43,302 nt of DNA from Avispirillum sp959601495 (GCA_959601495.1 CAUGPT010000017.1:1-43302), one strand, 5' to 3'; positions 25,552 to 33,745 are shown, counted from the stretch's first letter. The notes: a model not told the origin generated them from the letters alone. Translations and numbers: made by a program.

Positions 25552-26727
25552 TCAGTCAGCAACAACGTTGTACCAATCGCCGGCCTGCTCTACATGGTAG
25601 CCCGCTGCAACAACAACTTCGCTGTCGCCGAGAGTCGGATGAGACGGGTCATACTTATAGAAACTGCCGCCCTTGACGGTGATAAGTGCGCTTGAACCGT
25701 CCTTGCAGTTCAGAGTGCGCTCGGGCTGAGCTGCCTTGAAGGTACCGCCGTTGATCTCGATCTGAGCACTGCCGTCAGCGTAGATCAGATCGCAGGGATC
25801 GTCTGCGGGAACGCCGACCTGTCTGAAGTCGCCGCCGTTGATAACTACCTTACTGGTTCCTGCTGCGGAAACAGCCATTGCAGCGCCGAGTCCGCCGCCC
25901 TTGGTGTAAACTGCATACAGATCTGCATCTATGGTGAACTGAGCGGTTCTCTCAGCCTGTACAACACCGAAGCGGCCGTTTGCCTGGATGTTTTCGGTTA
26001 CTTCAAGAGTTTCGCTGGAAGAGGATACTGCCTTGAAATGTGTAGGAGCCTTTGCATCATACTGATCGTCGAAGCTGTCCTCTTCAACAGTTGCCTGCGT
26101 TGCAAAGACTTCAACGCCGAGACGGTATACATAGGACGCCTTTGTGCCTGCATTCGCTTCATTGCCGACATCGGTAGGCATGTAAATTACGAGTGCTATA
26201 GCGTCGGTAGTTTCGCCTTTTGCAAGAACCGGCATACCGTCGGTAAACGGCTTAAGATTTGAAATTTTGTCAGTGGTTGCTGCAACAGCTGCCCATGCCT
26301 CATCGCGGCTGGCAAGCTTTTCGCCTACAGTAGCCGTACCCATTTTAAGATAATCGCCGATGTTGTAGGTTTCGCCTGCTTTGTTAACGCCGTTTGCAAA
26401 GCCGACATTAGAATTCAGACCCATTGTGTACTTGAGAGCAAGGGTTCCGTTATTCTTTACGCGAAGGTATACAACTTCGGTAACACCGGGCTCCCACAGG
26501 GTGCTGTCGTCAAACAGCTTTGTGGAAGTAGTTGCGGTCTTCCAGTTTTCCATATCATAGCTGTATTCAAGCTCAACATCAAGATTGCCTGCCTGAATCT
26601 TGTTGACACCGGTAGATGCAGTGTCGGTAAACCATGCAAATGTTGTGCCTACAAGCATTGCAGCACACATAAGCACAGCCAGAATGCTTGCTACCAGCGC
26701 TCTTCTGGTTGCTTTACTGCTTGTCAT
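25552..26727 (-). CDS. TasA-like fibre subunit with beta-helix C-terminus (type 2)
   Basis: A 391-residue exported protein. Its signal ends TTFAWFTDTASTG, then VNKIQAGNLDVELEYSYDM. The TasA-like domain (about 40-225) contains LWEPGVTEVVYLRV and ALVIYMPTDVGNEA. The C-terminal part (about 245-391) has rungs VVINGGDF, IEINGGTF and ITVKGGSFY, ending GYHVEQAGDWYNVVAD. It is a close paralogue of the next subunit upstream (26861-28066), a tandem duplication. Ribosome binding site AGGAGAG. The repeated INGG-F turns are typical of surface beta-helices; no lyase active site is visible. Confidence 0.85.
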   Translation of the reverse strand: MTSSKATRRALVASILAVLMCAAMLVGTTFAWFTDTASTGVNKIQAGNLDVELEYSYDMENWKTATTSTKLFDDSTLWEPGVTEVVYLRVKNNGTLALKYTMGLNSNVGFANGVNKAGETYNIGDYLKMGTATVGEKLASRDEAWAAVAATTDKISNLKPFTDGMPVLAKGETTDAIALVIYMPTDVGNEANAGTKASYVYRLGVEVFATQATVEEDSFDDQYDAKAPTHFKAVSSSSETLEVTENIQANGRFGVVQAERTAQFTIDADLYAVYTKGGGLGAAMAVSAAGTSKVVINGGDFRQVGVPADDPCDLIYADGSAQIEINGGTFKAAQPERTLNCKDGSSALITVKGGSFYKYDPSHPTLGDSEVVVAAGYHVEQAGDWYNVVAD

Positions 26728-26812
26728 TTTGATTCACTCTCCTAAAAAATATTATGTAAACACGGTCTCTCGTTAAAACATCGATTAAAGAATTATCGCT
26801 TTATGCAGTTTT

Positions 26813-26846
26813 GTGTTCTCTCCGCCCGATCGGGCGGAGAGAACAC
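26813..26846 (-). other. 16-bp perfect hairpin between the two type-2 subunit genes
   Basis: GTGTTCTCTCCGCCCG / CGGGCGGAGAGAACAC with a 2-nt centre. No T run follows on the minus strand, so this may lower read-through or protect the upstream mRNA and thereby set subunit ratios. Confidence 0.55.
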
Positions 26847-26860
26847 AGCATAAACCTTTG

Positions 26861-28066
26861 TCAGTCTGCAACAACGTTGAACCAATCGCCGTTCTGCTCA
26901 ACGTGATAACCTGTGGGAACAACGATCTCACCATCGCCTACATTTGCGTTGGAAGGATCAAACTGATAGAACGAGCCGCCCTTGACTGTGATCTTAGCGT
27001 TGGTTCCGTCCTTGCAGTTCAGTGTCCACTGAGGTGTTACGCACTTGAATGTACCGCCGTTGATCTCGATCGTTGCGTCGTTATCGGCATAGATGAGATC
27101 AAAGTGGTCGTCGTGATCTGCAGGAACGCCGACCTGTCTGAAGTCGCCGCCGTTGATAACAACCTTCGCGGTCTTGTCAGCCCAAACAGCAACTGCTTCA
27201 TGCCATGTTACCGTTTCACCGTTCTGAGTGGTTTCGAATTCTGCATATTCGGAATAAACATCGGCATTGATAACGGTTGTGCCTCCGCGTACTTCAACTG
27301 TGCCGTCCTTACCGGATGCCTGAACATTCTCGGTAACTTCACGGTCGGAGGAGGTGGAAATGCGGCCCATAACGGTTGCAGCATTTTCATCGTATGTATT
27401 GTCGAAGCTGTCTTCTTCAACAGTTGCCTGGGTTGCGTGAACTTCAAGTCCGAGATCATAGAGCTTGGAAGTCCATGACTTGGTCTTTGCGTTTGCCTCA
27501 TTGCCTACGGATGTGGGCATGTAGATAACAACCGCAAAAGGAGCTGTGGAGTCTCCTGCGTTCAGAACGGTCCAGCCTTCAGTCAGCTGAACGCCCTTCT
27601 GCAGAGCCTTTTCGGAGCCGGAGATTGCTTTCCATGCATCCTCGCGGGCTTTAAAAGCAGCATCAACATCGGCAGTACCGATCTTGAGGTAATCGCCTAC
27701 ATAGTAATACTCATCGTTGACGTTTTTGCCCTTGGTAACTCTGTAGTTGTGAGCAAATTCGGTCTCATACTTGAGTGCCAGAGTGCCGTTGTTCACTATC
27801 TTGAGGTATACGACCTCGGTGTGACCGGGCTCCCAAAGAGCTGCGTCGTTGAAAAGCTGCGTCTGATCGTTCGCCTCTTTCCATGTGGTCATGTCTGTGC
27901 TGTACATAAGCTTTACATCCAAATTGCCGGCAACGATCTTGTTGACGCCTGTGGATGCAGTATCGGTAAACCACGCGAATGTGGTTCCGACGAGCATTGC
28001 GGCGCACATAAGGATAGCAAGTGCGGCGGAAATCAATGCTCTTTTAGTGGAGCTGCTGTTTGTCAT
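26861..28066 (-). CDS. TasA-like fibre subunit with beta-helix C-terminus (type 2)
   Basis: A 401-residue paralogue of 25552-26727. The SipW-type signal ends TTFAWFTDTASTG, then VNKIVAGNLDVKLMYSTDM; the TasA-like domain has LWEPGHTEVVYLKI and VVIYMPTSVGNEA. Residues about 250-401 carry VVINGGDFRQVG, IEINGGTF and ITVKGGSFY, ending GYHVEQNGDWFNVVAD. The ribosome binding site AAAAGGAGAT and about 30 bp upstream are nearly the same as those of the neighbouring type-1 gene (28117-29730), so the duplication included the translation start region. Confidence 0.85.
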   Translation of the reverse strand: MTNSSSTKRALISAALAILMCAAMLVGTTFAWFTDTASTGVNKIVAGNLDVKLMYSTDMTTWKEANDQTQLFNDAALWEPGHTEVVYLKIVNNGTLALKYETEFAHNYRVTKGKNVNDEYYYVGDYLKIGTADVDAAFKAREDAWKAISGSEKALQKGVQLTEGWTVLNAGDSTAPFAVVIYMPTSVGNEANAKTKSWTSKLYDLGLEVHATQATVEEDSFDNTYDENAATVMGRISTSSDREVTENVQASGKDGTVEVRGGTTVINADVYSEYAEFETTQNGETVTWHEAVAVWADKTAKVVINGGDFRQVGVPADHDDHFDLIYADNDATIEINGGTFKCVTPQWTLNCKDGTNAKITVKGGSFYQFDPSNANVGDGEIVVPTGYHVEQNGDWFNVVAD

Positions 28067-28116
28067 TGCTTTTTATCTCCTTTTTAAATTTTTCAATGGT
28101 AAATATGTAAACGCGA

Positions 28117-29730
28117 TTATTTTGCGCTTACCGTCCAAATGCTGCCGCTCTGCACCATTTGCAGATCATCTGCCAGGAAGTAGGATGCCGTATTATCGGT
28201 GAAGGTAACGGGGGCATCAGCGGTGATTCCCAGTTTGAAGAGAGAATAGTTATATTTCGTTTCCAATGAGTATATCGGGTTGGTAATCTCACCTTTTACA
28301 AGGTTGATCGTCGGCAGCTCTGTTTTAACACCGCTGGATTCAAACTTTATTCCCTTTACATCAGGTGTAGTTGCCGCGCTTGCAGAGCCGATGTTGATCT
28401 GCGCTTCGCCTTTTGCGTGGATCGCATAGCTGGTGCCGTATTCATCGCTTCTGCCGTCAATGGCATTTGCGAAAAGCTTGCCGCCGTTGATGTTGGAAAC
28501 GGAGCCGGCATATGTATCCAATGCATACAGACCGCCGCTGATCGTACCGTCGTTGATGTTAACTGTCATGCCGTTGCTTGCTCTGATGGCGCGGCTCTCG
28601 ACATGTCCTTCGGGGTTGGAAACGGTTCCGCCGTTGATATTGACAGTGCAGGCGGTTTTCTTGCTGTTGCTTATGGCAAGTGTATAGAGATTATCATTTG
28701 CATTGCTTTGTACCGTGCCGGATTCCAGCGTGAAGACAGCGTCTGCGCCCTGCAGGTCAACCGTTGCGGGAGTTGCTCTGCCGCTGTAGGTATTGGTGAT
28801 TACACCTGTTGCACCGTCCGAACTGTCGGTAACGGTAACATTCGCGCCGGCGTTGAGCTGCAGCGTATACTGAGCGGTACCCGAAAGCCGGAAACCTGCA
28901 AGGTCAATCTCAAGCTCTTTATTGACAGTGATTTTGCTGCTTGTTTCAACATTCGCTCCGAGACGAATGGTTTCGCCGCCTTCAGCGGATTTGATAGCTG
29001 CGGTCAGCTCGGCTGCATCACCGACGGTGATTACTTTTTTCTCGTCATATTTCGCATTTGCATCGTAATCATCGCCGAAGCTATCTTTTTCATAGGTATA
29101 CTGAGCAGCGACTACCTTAATGCCGAAATCGATAGACGGAGCGGCTTTACCGATCATATGATTGGCCTCGTTGCCCACATCGGTAGGCATCCAAACTACG
29201 AGGGTCACAACCTTTGTATCACCGGAAAGCATATGATTCTCTGCGGTGTAGCCTGCGTTCAGCGCAGCGCCTTTGCCGGCAGCGCTCACCAGTGTGTCGC
29301 GGTCAAAGTCGCCTTCGGTCCTGTCGTCATCCAGCACAGCAAAGCGGATGTAGTCGGACAGTTTGAACGCTTCACCGCCGACATTGGTGCTGCCGACTTC
29401 ATTGGCAATGTTGATGCCCAGCTTGTACTTTAGTGCCAAAGAGCCTGCGTTGCTGATCTTCAGCACCACATATTCCACATGGCCCGGCTCCCACAAAGCC
29501 GTTTCATTGAACACCGGTGTATCCTTGTCGGCCTTCACAAACTTTCCTGCAGTGCTGCTGTTCTTATACGACAGCTCGATATCCAGATTGCCTGCGACAA
29601 TTTTGTTGACGCCTGTGGATGCAGTATCGGTAAACCATGCAAATGTGGTTCCGACGAGCATCGCCATGCACATAAGGATTGCAAGTATACTGGAAATCAA
29701 TGCTCTCTTGGTATATTTGCTGTTTGTCAT
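28117..29730 (-). CDS. TasA-like fibre subunit with large beta-helix (type 1)
   Basis: A 537-residue subunit, the first of four in the operon. Signal TTFAWFTDTASTG, then VNKIVAGNLDIELSYKNSS. The TasA-like domain (about 40-225) has LWEPGHVEYVVLKI, SLALKYKLGI and VVWMPTDVGNEA. A longer beta-helix (about 230-537) includes GGETIRLGANV, ITVNKELEIDLAG, VTVTDSSDGATG, VNINGGTVSN and VNINDGTISGG. Its N-terminal half is almost the same as in the gene at 23943-25397. Ribosome binding site AAAAAGGAGAT. It lies just after the SipW gene, as tasA follows sipW in Bacillus. Confidence 0.87.
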   Translation of the reverse strand: MTNSKYTKRALISSILAILMCMAMLVGTTFAWFTDTASTGVNKIVAGNLDIELSYKNSSTAGKFVKADKDTPVFNETALWEPGHVEYVVLKISNAGSLALKYKLGINIANEVGSTNVGGEAFKLSDYIRFAVLDDDRTEGDFDRDTLVSAAGKGAALNAGYTAENHMLSGDTKVVTLVVWMPTDVGNEANHMIGKAAPSIDFGIKVVAAQYTYEKDSFGDDYDANAKYDEKKVITVGDAAELTAAIKSAEGGETIRLGANVETSSKITVNKELEIDLAGFRLSGTAQYTLQLNAGANVTVTDSSDGATGVITNTYSGRATPATVDLQGADAVFTLESGTVQSNANDNLYTLAISNSKKTACTVNINGGTVSNPEGHVESRAIRASNGMTVNINDGTISGGLYALDTYAGSVSNINGGKLFANAIDGRSDEYGTSYAIHAKGEAQINIGSASAATTPDVKGIKFESSGVKTELPTINLVKGEITNPIYSLETKYNYSLFKLGITADAPVTFTDNTASYFLADDLQMVQSGSIWTVSAK

Positions 29731-29789
29731 TGCTTCTTATCTCCTTTTTAAATTTTTCAATAGTAATATGTAAACGCGGTTTTCCGCAA

Positions 29790-30524
29790 TTACATCTTAG
29801 TTGCATCCGGCGAGCTGTCGTCCGTCTTGGTCTCGTCTGACTGAGACGTTTTTTCGCCGCCGTCCTTCTGCGTCATCTGCTCCTTCATCTGCATAAGCTC
29901 CTGCATCATGCGCTGTGTTTCGGCGCGCTCGGCTTCGATCTTATCCCTCTCTGCCTGCAGCTCAGCCTTTTGCTCTGCCTTATACTTGCGGAACAGCCTG
30001 ATGCAGCGGATACCTTCTATCAGAATCAGTATCAGGAAAGGTACGAGAATGCAGACTATATAGCCGGGTGTCGATTTCAGAAACTGAAAGAATTTACCGA
30101 CCTTCGGGAGGCTGGTTTTGTATTTACCGATAACATAAGGATAGGTGACAATTGTTTCGTCGTCGGTGTCCGTAGTCGTACCGTATGTGATAAAGCCGGG
30201 TTCTCCGTTGGCGTCCGTGGTAAGTTTGCGGATTTTATGGGTTACGGTTTCCCCATAATTCGAGGTGTTCTGCGAAGTATAGGCGATAATGTCGCCCTCT
30301 TTCAAAGTGGAGGGATCTACGTCCTTGACCAGCACCAGGTCCCCTGCGCTAAAGTCGGTCTTGCTCATTGAGTCGGACAGAACGATAAACGCCTTATAGC
30401 CGAACAGATTGCGATCGGTACGGTCAAATGTAGAGACGGAGACAACGGTAAACACCATCATACCGACGGCGATAACCACCATCAGCCACACAAACACGCT
30501 TCGTATTACTTTCAAAACTTTCAT
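29790..30524 (-). CDS. sipW: Signal peptidase I, SipW type (ER/archaeal-like), with coiled-coil tail
   Basis: A 244-residue membrane peptidase predicted to cut the SipW-type signals of the neighbouring fibre proteins. Helix 1 spans about 10-31. The Ser/His pair typical of SipW replaces the usual Ser/Lys: S52 in VLSDSMS and H96 in TVTHKI; the conserved GDIIAY block lies between them. A second helix spans about 150-172. Residues 175-244 are charged (KAEQKAELQAERDKIEAERA) and look like a cytoplasmic coiled coil, which is longer than in B. subtilis SipW. It is the third gene of the operon. Confidence 0.93.
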   Translation of the reverse strand: MKVLKVIRSVFVWLMVVIAVGMMVFTVVSVSTFDRTDRNLFGYKAFIVLSDSMSKTDFSAGDLVLVKDVDPSTLKEGDIIAYTSQNTSNYGETVTHKIRKLTTDANGEPGFITYGTTTDTDDETIVTYPYVIGKYKTSLPKVGKFFQFLKSTPGYIVCILVPFLILILIEGIRCIRLFRKYKAEQKAELQAERDKIEAERAETQRMMQELMQMKEQMTQKDGGEKTSQSDETKTDDSSPDATKM

Positions 30525-30584
30525 TTATAAAACTCCCAGCGGATTTATTTTGCGGTGCCGAGCCGCGCAGCAAAAGCTGCCAAA

Positions 30585-31130
30585 TCAGCCGAACAGCCTG
30601 TTAGGATTGTTCTTGGTCTGCGTTGCCTCTGCACACATGGTGAATGTGAGATTGAGGTTCTGCGTATCATTGCCCATATTTTCCGGATAGTGGAACACTA
30701 CGGAAAGATTGCGGCGCTGTCCGATCTTCAGAACATCATCGCAAGCGGCAACATTCTGCCGTGTCAGCTCGTTTGCCGTGCCGCGGTACAAAACCCTATC
30801 GCCGTCCATGATAGAAACCTCCAGCACATCGGCAAGTCCTCCCGATACATTGTCAAGGCAGAGACGGTAGTATACATCCCATGTGCTGTCGTTTTCGATG
30901 AAGAAATCCTTCACAACGGTCATGCCCGGCTCAAAAAGGAACTCGTGCTCCTGAATGACCGGCTTTCCGTCGTTGAGGTTTATCTTTACCTCGCCCGTGC
31001 CAAACAGGTTGTTCTCCACCGAAACGGAGGAATACACAAGGGCGAATGTTGTAAAGCAGAGACAGATGGCAAGGACGATGATAGCGACAATCCCGCCTGT
31101 CAGCCTTTTAGCGGTTTTGTTTTCAGCCAA
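30585..31130 (-). CDS. Small TasA-like exported protein
   Basis: A 181-residue protein with one N-terminal helix or signal (GGIVAIIVLAICLCFTTFAL) followed by VSVENNLFGTGEVKINLNDG, the same position and pattern as the start of mature TasA. The rest is a beta-rich TasA/camelysin-like domain (FEPGMTVVKDFFIENDSTWDVYYRL). It lacks the AWF sequence of the large subunits. I place the start at TTG 31130, six bases after AAGGAGG; it overlaps the previous gene's stop by 8 nt. The reading from ATG 31160 would add a basic tail without a better site. It may be a minor pilin or initiator, as TapA is for TasA. Confidence 0.75.
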   Translation of the reverse strand: MAENKTAKRLTGGIVAIIVLAICLCFTTFALVYSSVSVENNLFGTGEVKINLNDGKPVIQEHEFLFEPGMTVVKDFFIENDSTWDVYYRLCLDNVSGGLADVLEVSIMDGDRVLYRGTANELTRQNVAACDDVLKIGQRRNLSVVFHYPENMGNDTQNLNLTFTMCAEATQTKNNPNRLFG

Positions 31131-31977
31131 TTTTTTCTTCCTCCTTACGCCTGCGTACAACTATCAGGAGGATTATCATGCCGAGAGAAGCGACAGCAAG
31201 CACCGACCACAGCAGGATACCCGGGGTATCGCCTGTCTGCGGGGAATCAAGATTTCCCGTTTCCTCGACCCACCATTTGAAATCGGCAATAAGATCCTTG
31301 TTCTGATATTCGTTGCCCACGCTTGTATCAAGATAAGCCGTTATCTCATAATACAGCTCGTCCGTTACAGTTCCTTTGGAGGCGAGGTTATATGTAAGGC
31401 TCTCGGGCATATCCCGCATAAGCCCCTCGTACATCGTCTCTCCTGAAGAAAGCAGCTTTACCCGTACCTTAAGCACCTCGGCAAGCTTTTCATAGCCGGA
31501 GCGAACTGTGGCTTTATAATGTACGGTAACCTTATCGTGGTAGGAGACGCGCACGCGGAAATATTTTGTCTCGCTGTCGCCGGGAAACATATTGCCCGCC
31601 TTGAACGGCGCGTTTTCCTGCGGCTGCTTGTTGTACAACTCAATAGACGCTGCCTTTTTTGCTTCTTTTGCGTCGACTGCCGGGGCAGCAGCAATGCTGT
31701 CCCGCGTGCCTGCATCGCTTGTATCGGAGGTATCCTGAGTATCCGTGCCGGAGCCATCCGTCATCTGAGAACCGGATTCGTCCGCCGCCGAAGTATCGCT
31801 TCCGTTGGTGCCCGTATCCTCGTCCGGAGTGATAAGATTGTCGGGCACGGTTACCGTAGAGGGAGCGGACCTTGCCAGCTTGTTGTACACAAGAGTTCCG
31901 CCGAGCGCCAGAAGACTGAGCCCGAGCAGTACCGCCAGCACGATAATTACAATCTTTACTTTCTTTTTATTTTCCAC
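31123..31977 (-). CDS. Cell-wall-anchored protein with TasA-like domain and SPQTG sorting signal
   Basis: First gene of the fibre operon, 284 residues. N-terminal helix about 6-31, a Ser/Thr/Asp linker (40-95), then a beta-rich domain (NMFPGDSETKYFRVRVSY, YYEITAYLDTSVGNEYQ) resembling the TasA fold. The C-terminus is a sortase signal: SPQTG (245-249), a hydrophobic helix and RRRKEEEK. (S/P)PxTG motifs are known sortase substrates in Clostridioides. The GTG at 31977 has AAGGAG eight bases upstream, better than the GTG at 31984-31986, which abuts the site. It likely anchors the fibre to peptidoglycan. A riboswitch and terminator precede it. Confidence 0.8.
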   Translation of the reverse strand: MENKKKVKIVIIVLAVLLGLSLLALGGTLVYNKLARSAPSTVTVPDNLITPDEDTGTNGSDTSAADESGSQMTDGSGTDTQDTSDTSDAGTRDSIAAAPAVDAKEAKKAASIELYNKQPQENAPFKAGNMFPGDSETKYFRVRVSYHDKVTVHYKATVRSGYEKLAEVLKVRVKLLSSGETMYEGLMRDMPESLTYNLASKGTVTDELYYEITAYLDTSVGNEYQNKDLIADFKWWVEETGNLDSPQTGDTPGILLWSVLAVASLGMIILLIVVRRRKEEEKIG

Positions 31978-31996
31978 CCGACTCACTCCTTTTTAC

Positions 31997-32028
31997 AAAA
32001 AATAATGCCCGTTCGGCCGCTTGGGCAC
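31997..32028 (-). terminator. Intrinsic terminator of the riboswitch expression platform
   Basis: On the minus strand GTGCCC (32028-32023), an 11-12 nt loop and GGGCAT (32010-32005) form a stem followed by TATTTTTT (to 31997), ending just before the ribosome binding site of the first fibre gene. Whether c-di-GMP favours or blocks it cannot be read safely from the sequence. Confidence 0.7.
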
Positions 32029-32099
32029 AGAACAGGCAACTGTATGACAGGAGTTATCCCTTTTTCAGGGCCTTACCCCCGTCTTACATCGGCATTTAA

Positions 32100-32185
32100 C
32101 CGACGGCACCCGGCTGTCATAGTTCTATTAACCGTAGACCCTTTGGCTTTGTGTCCCGGCCTTTCGACCGGTTTACCTATTGTTA
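32100..32185 (-). promoter_or_regulatory. c-di-GMP-I riboswitch (GEMM-I aptamer)
   Basis: Read on the minus strand, the segment has the invariant GEMM-I features in order: GGTAAACC, a P2 stem closed by a CGAAAG tetraloop (GGTCGAAAGGCC), GGGACACAAAGCC, the tetraloop receptor region (GGGTCTACGG...CTATGACAGCC), and CCGGGTGCC closing P1. This order and spacing match the c-di-GMP-I class (Vc2 type), including the conserved ACAAAGCC junction. It lies about 130 nt downstream of the predicted start site and upstream of a terminator and the SPQTG-anchor gene, so it should gate the whole fibre operon by c-di-GMP. Confidence 0.93.
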
Positions 32186-32230
32186 TTGTTAAGTCTGTCT
32201 GAGCGCACATAGCTTTTGACAACGCTGAAT

Positions 32231-32251
32231 ATCAAAAAGAATGTTTTTGAT
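32231..32251. other. Short perfect inverted repeat between riboswitch and inverted repeat
   Basis: ATCAAAAA (32231-32238) / TTTTTGAT (32244-32251) with a 5-nt centre. It lies in the transcribed leader of the fibre operon, or could be a protein-binding site near the recombination site. Confidence 0.45.
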
Positions 32252-32262
32252 ACGGCAAATCC

Positions 32263-32284
32263 TTTCGCAGAGTTTGCCCATCTG
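32263..32284 (+). repeat. Left inverted repeat of the invertible segment
   Basis: A 22-bp sequence beginning tttcgcagag and ending gcccatctg. It is the exact reverse complement of 33746-33767. Flanking bases differ, so the match ends sharply. CGCAG/CTGCG arms around an 11-bp centre (32266-32286) resemble recombinase-binding arms. Confidence 0.85.
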
Positions 32285-32322
32285 CGTCGACAAATCGGCA
32301 CTGTTCGTCACACACCAAGAAA

Positions 32323-32351
32323 ATTATAACTCCATCGTGCCTAAAATGCAA
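32323..32351 (-). promoter_or_regulatory. Sigma-A promoter of the fibre operon, inside the invertible segment
   Basis: Minus strand: TTGCAT (32351-32346), a 17-bp spacer, then a perfect TATAAT (32328-32323); the start site should be near 32316. It is the only near-consensus promoter I see between the recombinase gene and the riboswitch on this strand. Confidence 0.75.
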
Positions 32352-32546
32352 GTAAATATTACAAATTTATTAACAATTATTTGTATTTTTCTCCGACATC
32401 TTTGTCGAAAATTGTCACAGTATAAGCAAACTCTACCGAACCGTGCAGCATTAGCAGTCAATCGGGCAGTCAGTGTCGAAAGCGGCAAATTTGCGATAAA
32501 ATATACGGTGTCCCGAGGGACAGTAAAGCAAAGGAGATTATATAAA

Positions 32547-33659
32547 ATGAAAAAAGGCGAAAACATTTTCAAGAGAAAAGACGGTCGGTGGGAAGCAAGA
32601 TACATCAAAGGTCACGAAGTTTCCGGCAAGATACGGTACGGCTTCTGTTACGGCAAGACCTACAAAGAGGCCAAGGAAAAGGCGGCAAAGTGCAGAGCGG
32701 CGCTTATGGTCGGAAAGCCGCTGCCGGGCACTGCTTCCCGCCGCTTTGCTTTTTACTGCGACGGGTGGCTGCAGCTGCGCCGGACAAAAATTCGGGAATC
32801 TACCTATATTAAATATGAAAACATCCTTAAAAAGCATATCAAGCCGAGGCTCGGCAGTGCATATCCCTCCGGCATTACGACCGGGGCGGTAAATGATTTC
32901 TGCAGAGAACTTCTCGACAGAGAAAAGCTCTCTGTAAAATCCGTGCACGATATTCTGTGCGTGCTGCACGGAATTCTGAAGTACACCGCCACACAATTTC
33001 CGGGCACTTTCCCGTCAATTGAGATCTGCTATCCGAAAGAAAGCCGACGGGAAATGCGCGTGCTGTCCCGGGATGAACAAAAGCGTTTTGTTAAGTATCT
33101 GCTTGATGATACCGACGCATGCAAATTCGGCGTGCTGCTCATGCTGTTCACGGGGCTTCGGATAGGCGAAATGTGCGCGCTTAAATGGGAGGATGTTGAC
33201 ACCGAAGAAAACACCGTGTCGGTAAGTGCCGCCATGCAAAGACTGAGACGCGCCGATGCTGACTCGGCAGCGAAAACAAAGATCGTAATAGGCGCACCGA
33301 AAAGCGACACATCCGTGCGCACCATTCCCCTGATGGGAAACGCCGCCGAGCTTTGCCGCAGGTTTGATGTGCACTGTCCGAAGGCTTATATTCTGACAGG
33401 TACAACAGAGTTTATGGAGCCGAGACTGCTTCAATACAGGATCAAAAAATACGCAAGCAAATGCGGGCTTGACGGCGTTCACGCGCATACGCTGCGGCAT
33501 ACTTTCGCAACGAGAGCCGTTGAGGTCGGCTTTGAGATCAAATCGCTCTCCGAGATCCTCGGTCACGCCAACACGACCATTACCCTGGATCGCTATGTAC
33601 ACTCCTCACTGGAGTTAAAGCGGAGCAACATGGACAAGCTGACAGCTTTTGCAATGTGA
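32547..33659 (+). CDS. Tyrosine recombinase (phage-integrase family), probable DNA invertase
   Basis: A 370-residue recombinase with an arm-binding-like N-terminus (about 1-55, IFKRKDGRWEARYIKG), a SAM-like core-binding domain (about 65-155) and a catalytic domain. The catalytic set is complete: R205 (TGLRIGEM), K252 (APKSD), H314-R317 (HTLRHTF), H340 (LGHA) and the nucleophile Y350 (LDRYVH). The ATG at 32547 follows AAAGGAGAT; a reading from 32241 would cross the left repeat and the divergent promoter. A TGTCCC/GGGACA hairpin lies just upstream. With inverted repeats on both sides it most likely catalyses inversion of its own segment. Confidence 0.92.
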   Translation: MKKGENIFKRKDGRWEARYIKGHEVSGKIRYGFCYGKTYKEAKEKAAKCRAALMVGKPLPGTASRRFAFYCDGWLQLRRTKIRESTYIKYENILKKHIKPRLGSAYPSGITTGAVNDFCRELLDREKLSVKSVHDILCVLHGILKYTATQFPGTFPSIEICYPKESRREMRVLSRDEQKRFVKYLLDDTDACKFGVLLMLFTGLRIGEMCALKWEDVDTEENTVSVSAAMQRLRRADADSAAKTKIVIGAPKSDTSVRTIPLMGNAAELCRRFDVHCPKAYILTGTTEFMEPRLLQYRIKKYASKCGLDGVHAHTLRHTFATRAVEVGFEIKSLSEILGHANTTITLDRYVHSSLELKRSNMDKLTAFAM

Positions 33660-33710
33660 AAACATAAGCAGTCATGATACTGTGTCACACCGACTCATTT
33701 TTTCGAAAAA

Positions 33711-33731
33711 GCCGCGTGGCTGCGGCGTTTT
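33711..33731 (+). terminator. Terminator of the recombinase gene, inside the right inverted repeat
   Basis: GCCGC (33711-33715) / GCGGC (33722-33726) with flanking AAAAA and GTTTT. The stem is short but GC-rich. In the inverted state it would stop recombinase transcripts before the riboswitch. Confidence 0.6.
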
Positions 33732-33745
33732 CGCAAGGATTTTGA

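Noticed and set aside
32405..32445. A third possible recombination site (GCAAACTCT) between the promoter and the recombinase start
   Set aside because: Only 9 contiguous bases match; about 14 of 22 align overall. This is too weak beside the 22/22 match of the outer repeats.
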